NCBI GenBank assembly: GCA_046154525.1
Contig: JBJXDS010000034.1
Coordinates: 1 to 5,158, forward strand
Length of the DNA: 5,158 nt
Reading direction: 5' to 3'
From: JABWCE01 sp046154525
GTDB lineage: Bacteria; Bacteroidota; Bacteroidia; NS11-12g; UBA9320
This document shows, piece after piece, positions 1 through 5,158 of this stretch. Under the pieces are notes generated by a model that was given only the letters and a program-made list of their open reading frames with translations, made no database searches and had not been told where the DNA came from. Made by a program: the position numbers and the translations under genes. The stretch's first letter is position 1, and the number at the start of each line of letters is the position of its first letter.

Positions 1-564
1 TAAACCGGAAAAAGAATTCTTCGTCAACTCAGTAATTTTTCCTTCCATTAGTTTATCACGATGGTTTAAATTTAAAGTAATCCAGGCATATCCATTTTGA
101 GAATAAGTATATTGCTGAAGCCCAACCCGCAAAGTGGAAGTTAATTCAACTTTAATTCCGTTATTTAGTTTTACCGAATAATAACCTGCCTTTGAAATTT
201 CATTTTTATGAGAAAATGTATAAAAAAGAGTATCAATTTTATCAATGGGTTCAATTGCTTTAGTTACAAAGGTTGGCATAAATGCTATGTCACCGTAATC
301 ACTGCAACCGGTTCCGCTTAAGTGTGTATGGCTAAATCCGTAAATAATTGAATCGCTATAATGATAGCCACTGCAGCCATCCCAACTTCCGTCAATACGT
401 GTGTCTGGACTTAACTGAACCATAGCAAATGGGAGGGTAGTCCCAGGAAATGTGTGGCCATGGCCGCCAGTTCCTATCATAGGATTTACAAATGGGGTGT
501 AATTGTTTTGGGCCTTTGTAAACAGGCTAAACAATACAGATAAAATTAGAAAAACTTTTTTCAA
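1..564 (-). CDS. GH92 family alpha-mannosidase, exported, N-terminal 188 codons (runs off left edge)
   Basis: Not cut by any internal stop; it enters the window already open at base 1, so only the N-terminus of a normally ~750-residue enzyme is present. Residues 1-18 form a signal peptide (Lys-Lys, then VFLILSVLFSLF, then TKA before Gln19); there is no lipobox Cys, so the product is probably periplasmic or secreted rather than a lipoprotein. The mature part opens with the GH92 hallmark VNPMIGTGGHGHTFPG (26-41), then LPFAMVQLSPDTR (44-56), WDGCSGYHYSDS (61-72) and GFSHTHLSGTG..DYGD (76-92). GH92 enzymes are calcium-dependent exo-acting alpha-mannosidases that trim alpha-mannans and N-glycans, mostly alpha-1,2 linkages; the exact linkage cannot be told from this fragment. 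No in-frame ATG exists between the upstream stop (646-648) and the signal peptide, so the start is TTG at 564 (TTG at 570 is the alternative). It follows the acyltransferase gene by 40 bp. No SusC/SusD partner is visible here. Confidence 0.93.
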   Translation of the reverse strand, partial: MKKVFLILSVLFSLFTKAQNNYTPFVNPMIGTGGHGHTFPGTTLPFAMVQLSPDTRIDGSWDGCSGYHYSDSIIYGFSHTHLSGTGCSDYGDIAFMPTFVTKAIEPIDKIDTLFYTFSHKNEISKAGYYSVKLNNGIKVELTSTLRVGLQQYTYSQNGYAWITLNLNHRDKLMEGKITELTKNSFSGL

Positions 565-604
565 GACCAAGGAATGTTGGCAACGAAAATAAACGATTTT
601 GGAA

Positions 605-1540
605 TTAATCGGACTTGATCTTTTTAATAAAAGAATTGACCGCTTTTAATATAGACGTAGTTTTTTCTATTATTAAATAGGTTTCGGTTATAGGGTTAAA
701 TTTTTTATAAAATGTTTGAACACTTTCAATATCCGAACCTTCAAAATCAAAGATGAAAGTTGAACTTGAGTTTTGTTTAATGATATTATTTATAAGCACA
801 GCTACAGCAGCATATTTTCTTCCTTCAGGTGCAACAGCTGAAAACGGGTAATAGATTTTATTCTTGTATTTAAGGATAATACACGAACCTAAAAGTTGGC
901 TATCTTTAAAAATACCTATATTTTCCGAAAGTCCAATTCCAGAGGCATACTCACTCACTTTTTTGAAATTGAGATAATCTAAATCCGGAATTGTTACAAC
1001 CTTATTCCAGGCCCTTTTATGCAGGGCAATAGCCTGTGCAGGTTCAATACCATAACGAATTTCAAGTCTTGCTTTGTCAGCACTCTTCAGACTTTTTTTA
1101 AGCCCATCTGTGAAGTTATGGTATAAAAACTCGTAGGAATCATTCAAATAAAGTAAAAAATTAGTTCGTTTGACCATCTTCACATTCTTTTCATTTTGAA
1201 AACTATTAGAATGATTGAGAGGATAATTTATATGCTTATAATTTTTAATTAATTCTTCTATAAACAGGTTTACCATATGTTTTGGTAAATTACTGTCGAA
1301 AGAAAAAACACCCAATTGCTGACAAAAATTTGGGCGATAGGTATATTTTATCCCCAGTTTTTTACGAAAAGGAACAGGCATAATATATTCGTAATCCCCA
1401 ATTACCATGGCTTCCCATTGATTGTCAGTCAGTAAATCCAAAAACCAACTCAGGGCATACACATTTCCCCATTCACACTTATCTATACAAGCATCCCATT
1501 TTTGCTTGTCAATGGCCGCATTGTTTATCCATTGCAGCAT
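605..1540 (-). CDS. GNAT-fold (BioF2/FemAB-like) acyltransferase family protein, substrate unknown
   Basis: A 311-residue soluble protein with no signal peptide or membrane segment. The N-terminal half carries VYALSWFLDLL (27-37), WEAMVIGDYEYIMPVPFRKK (42-61) and YRPNFCQQLGVFS (68-80), a layout I associate with a conserved but uncharacterised Bacteroidota protein family. The C-terminal half resembles the BioF2-like/FemAB group of N-acyltransferases: basic KKSLKSADKARLEIR (148-162), a beta-strand pair GIFKDSQLLGSCIILKYKNK (209-228), and FDFEGSDIESVQTFYKKFNP (264-283), which matches the family's FDFEGS...F...F signature. An acyl- or aminoacyl-transfer role is inferred from fold similarity only; donor and acceptor are unknown. 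The start is ATG at 1540, 8 bp after the pruA stop. The gap contains AGGA (1545-1548) at Shine-Dalgarno distance, supporting this start and translation from a pruA transcript. Certain as a gene, moderately sure of the superfamily, no claim on substrate. Confidence 0.72.
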   Translation of the reverse strand: MLQWINNAAIDKQKWDACIDKCEWGNVYALSWFLDLLTDNQWEAMVIGDYEYIMPVPFRKKLGIKYTYRPNFCQQLGVFSFDSNLPKHMVNLFIEELIKNYKHINYPLNHSNSFQNEKNVKMVKRTNFLLYLNDSYEFLYHNFTDGLKKSLKSADKARLEIRYGIEPAQAIALHKRAWNKVVTIPDLDYLNFKKVSEYASGIGLSENIGIFKDSQLLGSCIILKYKNKIYYPFSAVAPEGRKYAAVAVLINNIIKQNSSSTFIFDFEGSDIESVQTFYKKFNPITETYLIIEKTTSILKAVNSFIKKIKSD

Positions 1541-1548
1541 AAGTTCCT

Positions 1549-3180
1549 TTATTCCGGGTTAAGAAATGGGTAGCGGTAATCCTTGGCAGGAACAAAGGTT
1601 TCCTTAATGGTTCTTAACGAAACCCAGCGAAGCAAATTGACTTTAGCTCCTGCCTTATCATTGGTTCCCGAACCCCGGCCACCGCCAAATGGCTGCTGTC
1701 CAACTACAGCTCCTGTTGGTTTATCATTAATATAAAAATTCCCTGCGGCATTTACCAAAGCACTCGTGGCGGTTTCTATGGCGTAACGATCTTGGGCAAT
1801 AATACAACCTGTCAAAGCATATTCAGATGTAGAATCTAAAATGGATAAGGTCTTCTCAAACTCATTTTCAGGGTAAACATAAATAGTTAAAACCGGACCA
1901 AACAATTCTTCACACATGGTTCTGTATTTCGGGTCACTGGCCACTATTACCGTAGGTTCGATGAAATACCCTTTGGTTTTATTATAATTTCCACCGGCAA
2001 TTATTTCTACAGAAGAATCTTTTTTAGCGGCATCAATGTAAGAAGCTAATTTATCAAATGATTTTTCATCAATTACAGCATTTATGAAATTGGTAAAATC
2101 CTCGGTCGGCCCCATTTTCATGGACTTTAGGTCTTCTATTAATCCATCTTTTATTGCCGGCCAAAGATTGGATGGAATATAAGCCCTGGAAGCGGCCGAA
2201 CATTTTTGGCCCTGGTATTCAAAAGCACCACGGCTTAAAGCGGTAATTACTGTCCTTATATCAGCCGTTTTATGAACCATCACAAAATCCTTTCCGCCCG
2301 TTTCACCTACTATGCGGGGATAGCTTTTATATTTTTCAATATTGTTTCCTATATCCCTCCAAACCTGGCGGAAAACCTCGGTAGAACCTGTAAAATGTAT
2401 CCCGGCAAAATCTTTGTGTTTAAAAATAATATCACCGGCTGTTGGGCCACTTACGTAAATCAAATTAATCACACCTGCTGGTAATCCGGCTTCTTCAAAT
2501 ATTTCCATCAAAATATTGGCGGCATAAATTTGAGTATTGGCAGGTTTCCAAACCACTGTATTACCCATCATGGCAGCCGAAGTTGGTAAATTACCACTGA
2601 TAGCTGTAAAGTTAAATGGCGTTAAAGCGAAAACAAATCCCTCCAAAGGGCGGTATTCCAAACGGTTCCAAACGGTTTTAGAATTTTCGGACGGTTGCTC
2701 ATTGTATATTTCATGCATATACTGAACATTGAATCGCAGGAAATCTATCATTTCACAAGCCGCATCAATTTCAGCCTGATATACGCTTTTGCTTTGGCAA
2801 AGCATGGTGGCCGCATTAATCTTGGCACGGTATGGTCCGGCCAATAAATCGGCAGCTTTTAAAAATATGGCTGCCCGTTGTTCCCAGGCCAGTTCACTCC
2901 ATTGTTTTTTTGCAGCTAATGCCGCATCAATAGCGGCGGTAACATGCGATGCATCACCTCGCGAAAATTCCCCCAATTTATGAGCAATATCGTGTGGAGG
3001 CCGCATATCCGATTTATTATTGGTATGAACTATTTGCCCGTTGATATGCATCCCTACACTCATTTCTCTATCGCGGAGGGAGGTGATTGCAGCTTTTAAA
3101 TTTTCTCTTTCCTTGCTTCCCGGTGCATAGTCAAGCACGGGTTCGTTAATAGCTTTTGGTACTCTGAATATTCCGTTCAT
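1549..3180 (-). CDS. pruA: L-glutamate gamma-semialdehyde (delta-1-pyrroline-5-carboxylate) dehydrogenase
   Basis: NAD-dependent aldehyde dehydrogenase that oxidises glutamate semialdehyde (from P5C) to glutamate, the second step of proline catabolism; cytoplasmic. The 543-residue product is a complete stand-alone enzyme of the ALDH4A1/mitochondrial type, not the bifunctional PutA type. Visible landmarks: TPFNFTAISGN (187-197) with the ALDH active-site Asn190, WKPA (211-214) with NAD-contacting Lys212, HFTGST (262-267), VGETGGKD (291-298) with general base Glu293, GQKCSAASR (324-332) with nucleophile Cys327, EELFGPV (424-430), AAGNFYINDKPTGAVVGQQP (478-497) and FGGGRGSGTNDK (498-509). The chosen start is ATG at 3180, giving MNGIFRVPKAINEP, which fits the family N-terminus. 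The frame is open further, to a TTG at 3270, but those 30 codons read through an intergenic palindromic repeat and should be excluded. No Shine-Dalgarno; the leader is A-rich. No proline dehydrogenase gene (putA/PRODH) is in the window. It is followed after 8 bp by the acyltransferase-like gene. Confidence 0.97.
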   Translation of the reverse strand: MNGIFRVPKAINEPVLDYAPGSKERENLKAAITSLRDREMSVGMHINGQIVHTNNKSDMRPPHDIAHKLGEFSRGDASHVTAAIDAALAAKKQWSELAWEQRAAIFLKAADLLAGPYRAKINAATMLCQSKSVYQAEIDAACEMIDFLRFNVQYMHEIYNEQPSENSKTVWNRLEYRPLEGFVFALTPFNFTAISGNLPTSAAMMGNTVVWKPANTQIYAANILMEIFEEAGLPAGVINLIYVSGPTAGDIIFKHKDFAGIHFTGSTEVFRQVWRDIGNNIEKYKSYPRIVGETGGKDFVMVHKTADIRTVITALSRGAFEYQGQKCSAASRAYIPSNLWPAIKDGLIEDLKSMKMGPTEDFTNFINAVIDEKSFDKLASYIDAAKKDSSVEIIAGGNYNKTKGYFIEPTVIVASDPKYRTMCEELFGPVLTIYVYPENEFEKTLSILDSTSEYALTGCIIAQDRYAIETATSALVNAAGNFYINDKPTGAVVGQQPFGGGRGSGTNDKAGAKVNLLRWVSLRTIKETFVPAKDYRYPFLNPE

Positions 3181-3212
3181 TATATTTTTGAATTGCTTTA
3201 TAATTAAATTGT

Positions 3213-3272
3213 TTTTGTCATGCTGACGAAGGAAGCATCTTTTTAGATTCCTCTTTCCTCGGAATGACAAAA
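3213..3272. repeat. 60 bp imperfect palindromic repeat (REP/MITE-like)
   Basis: Two 28-base arms, 3213-3240 and 3245-3272, separated by TTTT. The left arm and the reverse complement of the right arm agree at 22 of 28 positions and both begin TTTTGTCAT and end ATCT. Sequences of the form GTCATGCTGACGAAGGAAGC...AATGACA are, from memory, recurrent intergenic repeats in Bacteroidota genomes; that part is recall, not shown by this window, which has one copy. The element lies 32 bp upstream of the pruA ATG and would form a long hairpin in a readthrough transcript. No T-tract follows either arm, so it does not look like a classic intrinsic terminator. Translating it in the pruA frame produces a spurious Arg/Lys-rich N-terminal extension. 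Confidence 0.85.
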
Positions 3273-3279
3273 GAACACA

Positions 3280-3302
3280 CCCCTAACCCCTCTCAAGAGG
3301 GG
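3280..3302. repeat. CCCCTAA + C4/G4 hairpin intergenic repeat
   Basis: CCCCTAA (3280-3286) is followed by the hairpin CCCCTC-TCAA-GAGGGG (3287-3302): six perfect pairs with a 4-base loop, extendable to seven pairs with a 2-base loop. It stands out as a GC-rich island in AT-rich DNA. CCCCTAA...CCCC...GGGG motifs are, from memory, a common dispersed intergenic element in Bacteroidota. On the minus strand the hairpin is followed by TTAGGGG rather than a run of T, so a terminator call is not supported, although it could slow polymerase or protect a 3' end. Confidence 0.7.
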
Positions 3303-3324
3303 AATTGGCTCCGACCAACATTTC

Positions 3325-3356
3325 CAAATTTTCAAATTGACAAATCTTCAAATTGA
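3325..3356. repeat. 4 x 8 bp CAAATTnn tandem array overlapping the end of the pseudouridine synthase gene
   Basis: Four consecutive octamers start at 3325, 3333, 3341 and 3349: CAAATTTT, CAAATTGA, CAAATCTT, CAAATTGA. The period is exactly 8 and only one core base deviates (CAAATC in unit 3). The last two units reach into the coding region that ends at 3348, so the stop codon TGA (3348-3350 on the minus strand) and the codons just before it are written in repeat sequence. Confidence 0.8.
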
Positions 3357-4037
3357 AAAGTATTTCCAAGCTCCGCTGTCAGGCAAAGGGCTTTGCAAAA
3401 TTAAGGTTTCTTTGGTAACGGGATGTTCAAATTCCAAAGATTTTGCATGCAAATAAATACTACCATCCGGATTGCTTCGAGCCGAGCCATATTTTAAATC
3501 ACCACCAATGGGACAGCCTATTTTACTGAGATGAACCCTTATCTGATGGTGGCGGCCTGTGTGTGGATAGATTTCCAGCAAATGAAAACTATCCGAACTT
3601 GCTAATAATTTATAATCTGTTTTTGAAAGTTTAGCTCCATGTATTGCTTTTGGGTAAGACTTAGTTTTATTATTTTTAGGGTCTTTACTTAAATAGCTTT
3701 CAATGGTTCCTGACAGCTCAGATGGTTTGTTTTTCACCAATGCACAATACGTTTTTTTCATTGCCCGGGTTTTAAATAATTCATTCATGCGGGCCAGGGC
3801 TTTACTGGTTTTAGCAAAAATAACCAAACCGCTAACTGGCCTGTCAATACGATGAATAACGCCTAAAAACACATTGCTGGGTTTTGAATCCCGTTGTTTT
3901 ATAAACTCTTTCAACACCACTTCCAATGATTCGTCATCCGATTCATTAGGTTGCACCAAAACACCCGAAGGCTTATGAAAAGCCAATAAGTGATTGTCTT
4001 CGTAAAGGATTCGGCTGGCTATTTCGTCAAATGTCAT
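3348..4037 (-). CDS. RluA-family RNA pseudouridine synthase
   Basis: Cytoplasmic enzyme that isomerises a specific uridine to pseudouridine in rRNA or tRNA. The 229-residue protein has only the catalytic domain: ILYEDNHLLAFHKPSGVLVQ (10-29), the RluA motif with catalytic Asp65 in VIHRIDRPVSGLVIFAKTSK (60-79), KKTYCALV (94-101), PHTGRHHQIRVHL (158-170), GCPIGGDLKYG (174-184) and IYLHAKSLEFEHP (194-206). No S4 RNA-binding domain precedes it, as in RluA and TruC and unlike RluC and RluD. The Arg-Pro after the catalytic Asp resembles TruC (tRNA U65), but this does not settle the target, so no gene symbol is given. The start is ATG at 4037, preceded by A-rich leader without Shine-Dalgarno. The gene lies 106 bp after murB and 167 bp before pruA, both gaps being filled with repeats, so it may be its own transcription unit. 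Confidence 0.93.
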   Translation of the reverse strand: MTFDEIASRILYEDNHLLAFHKPSGVLVQPNESDDESLEVVLKEFIKQRDSKPSNVFLGVIHRIDRPVSGLVIFAKTSKALARMNELFKTRAMKKTYCALVKNKPSELSGTIESYLSKDPKNNKTKSYPKAIHGAKLSKTDYKLLASSDSFHLLEIYPHTGRHHQIRVHLSKIGCPIGGDLKYGSARSNPDGSIYLHAKSLEFEHPVTKETLILQSPLPDSGAWKYFSI

Positions 4038-4071
4038 TTTGCTTATTTTTTTACCATATAGAAGGATAGAA

Positions 4072-4128
4072 ACATAGGTTTTTACATAGTTTATCTATGT
4101 GTTTTCTAATGTGAACTATGTCCTATGT
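4072..4128. repeat. Nested inverted ACATAG/CTATGT cluster between murB and the pseudouridine synthase
   Basis: Five copies of ACATAG or its complement occur in 57 bases. The outer pair ACATAGG (4072-4078) / CCTATGT (4122-4128) and the inner pair ACATAGTT (4084-4091) / AACTATGT (4114-4121) are perfect inverted repeats that nest into a single two-part stem. A fifth copy, CTATGT (4095-4100), sits in the loop and can pair instead with ACATAG at 4084-4089, giving a tight alternative hairpin. It fills most of the 106 bp gap. It lacks a trailing T-tract on the minus strand, so it is not called a terminator; similar CATAG-rich intergenic repeats are, from memory, frequent in Bacteroidota. Confidence 0.75.
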
Positions 4129-4143
4129 GGTTCAAGTTAAAAA

Positions 4144-5145
4144 TTAAATAATATTTACTTCAGGAGTTAAGGTTACACCAAATTTTTCTTTTACCGAATC
4201 AATAATTTTATAAGCTAAATCTATTAATTCTTTTCCAGTTCCACCGCCATAATTTACCAAAACAAGGGCTTGCTTTTCATGAACCCCAATATTACCAAAG
4301 CGTTTCCCTTTCAAGCCGGCCTGTTCTATAAGCCAGGCTGCAGGTATTTTTACGTTTCCTTCCTGTGCAGGAAACGACTTAATTTCAGGATATTTTTCTT
4401 TTAAGATTTCAAATTGAGAATTTTCTATCACCGGATTTTTAAAAAAACTTCCTGCATTGCCAATCAGCGCAGGGTCGGGGAGCTTACTTTGACGAATAGC
4501 TATAACGGCTTTACTAACATCCACAATAGTTGGATTGGCAATGTTCCATTCTTTTAATAATGTTTCGATATCTCCGTAAGAAGTATTAAGAACGGGTTTC
4601 TTATTCAGTCTTAAAGTTATAGAAACAATAAAATATTTCCCTTTTGCTTCATGTTTAAAAATACTTTCGCGGTAGCCAAACCGACATTGCTCGATATTAA
4701 ACGTTTCTATTGAGCCAGTTTTCATATTTACCGCTTCCATGTATTCAAAGGTTTCTTTTATTTCCACTCCATAGGCACCTATGTTTTGCATGGGTGCGGC
4801 ACCAACTGTTCCAGGAATTAATGATAAATTTTCAATTCCACCCCAACCTTTATTTACACAATACGTTACCAAATTATGCCAAATTTCACCACCAGCTGCT
4901 TTTACCCAAACGTGGTTTTCATTTTCCTTAATTACTTCAATTCCTTTCAAATTATTTTTTAAAATCAATCCCTCATAATTTTTGGTTAACAAAATATTGC
5001 TACCGCTACCTAGTATAAGGAAAGGTTTCTCGGAAATATTTTTTTCTTGAGTTAAATTTTGCAACTGAGAAACAGAGTTGATTTCAATAAATTGTGAAGC
5101 CAAGGCAGAAATACCAAAAGTGTTGTAGGGGAGAAGGTTGGTCAA
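4144..5145 (-). CDS. murB: UDP-N-acetylenolpyruvoylglucosamine reductase
   Basis: FAD-dependent, NADPH-using cytoplasmic enzyme that reduces UDP-GlcNAc-enolpyruvate to UDP-MurNAc, the second committed step of peptidoglycan precursor synthesis. The 333 residues match the E. coli-like type I MurB along the whole length: PYNTFGI (6-12), the FAD-binding LILGSGSNILL (43-53), IPGTVGAAPMQNIGAYGVEI (110-129), FGYRESIFK (156-164) with catalytic Arg159, GNAGSFFKNPVI (229-240) with the proton-donor Ser233, and C-terminal LTPEVNII with Glu329. All three catalytic residues are therefore present. The only in-window start candidate that fits is TTG at 5145, which puts the PYNTFG motif at the usual distance from the N-terminus. 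The frame stays open to the window edge (FHTT precedes), so an ATG just outside cannot be excluded and the 5' end should be treated as provisional. Confidence 0.96.
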   Translation of the reverse strand: MTNLLPYNTFGISALASQFIEINSVSQLQNLTQEKNISEKPFLILGSGSNILLTKNYEGLILKNNLKGIEVIKENENHVWVKAAGGEIWHNLVTYCVNKGWGGIENLSLIPGTVGAAPMQNIGAYGVEIKETFEYMEAVNMKTGSIETFNIEQCRFGYRESIFKHEAKGKYFIVSITLRLNKKPVLNTSYGDIETLLKEWNIANPTIVDVSKAVIAIRQSKLPDPALIGNAGSFFKNPVIENSQFEILKEKYPEIKSFPAQEGNVKIPAAWLIEQAGLKGKRFGNIGVHEKQALVLVNYGGGTGKELIDLAYKIIDSVKEKFGVTLTPEVNII

Positions 5146-5158
5146 AGTCGTATGAAAC

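Noticed and set aside
1..564. Polysaccharide utilisation locus
   Set aside because: Only a partial GH92 gene is present; there is no SusC/SusD pair, sulfatase, second glycoside hydrolase or sensor/anti-sigma regulator in the window.
582..589. Possible Bacteroidota -10 promoter (TATTTTCG on the minus strand against TAnnTTTG) upstream of the GH92 gene
   Set aside because: One mismatch in an AT-rich region, no convincing -33 TTTG partner at the right spacing, and it would leave a very short leader; not distinguishable from chance.
2272..2983. Three short plus-strand reading frames (2272-2484, 2537-2725, 2789-2983)
   Set aside because: All lie antisense within pruA, have no recognisable domain, and their codons mirror the highly conserved ALDH motifs on the other strand.
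3213..3272. Insertion sequence remnant
   Set aside because: Palindromic, but there is no transposase fragment, and no target-site duplication could be identified flanking it; REP/MITE-like repeat is the more cautious description.
3287..3302. C4/G4 hairpin as an intrinsic terminator for the pseudouridine synthase gene
   Set aside because: The stem is good but no T-run follows on the minus strand (TTAGGGG instead) or on the plus strand, so it is described only as a repeat/hairpin.
4710..4978. Two overlapping plus-strand reading frames (4710-4931, 4781-4978)
   Set aside because: Antisense to the strongly conserved FAD/substrate region of murB; overlapping each other in different frames, with no family signal.

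Overview
The window looks like an ordinary, gene-dense piece of a Bacteroidota chromosome. The evidence is the AT-rich composition, weak or absent Shine-Dalgarno signals, a GH92 mannosidase, a mitochondrial-type (ALDH4A1-like) P5C dehydrogenase, a BioF2/FemAB-like acyltransferase of a kind I associate with Bacteroidota, and short intergenic repeats of the type scattered through genomes of this phylum. I cannot name a genus. No RNA gene, CRISPR array, insertion sequence, transposase, phage gene or defence gene is visible.

All five genes lie on the minus strand. In transcription order, from the right edge to the left, they are: murB (peptidoglycan precursor synthesis; its start is at or just beyond the right edge), an RluA-family RNA pseudouridine synthase, pruA (L-glutamate gamma-semialdehyde dehydrogenase, proline catabolism), a GNAT-fold acyltransferase-like protein of unknown substrate, and the first 188 codons of an exported GH92 alpha-mannosidase that continues past the left edge. 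There is no gene-free stretch longer than 300 bases. The two larger gaps (4038-4143 and 3181-3347) are occupied mostly by repeats. The pruA to acyltransferase (8 bp) and acyltransferase to GH92 (40 bp) junctions are tight enough for co-transcription. The two repeat-filled gaps may separate transcription units.

The genes do not form an evident pathway: cell wall synthesis, RNA modification, proline breakdown, an unassigned acyl transfer and extracellular glycan hydrolysis sit side by side. The least routine material is non-coding. Three different short repeats are stacked in the 167 bp between the pseudouridine synthase and pruA: a 60 bp imperfect palindrome, a C4/G4 hairpin and a 4 x 8 bp tandem array that supplies the pseudouridine synthase stop codon. 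A nested inverted cluster of ACATAG/CTATGT words lies between murB and the pseudouridine synthase. I found no sign of a previously undescribed multi-gene system here.
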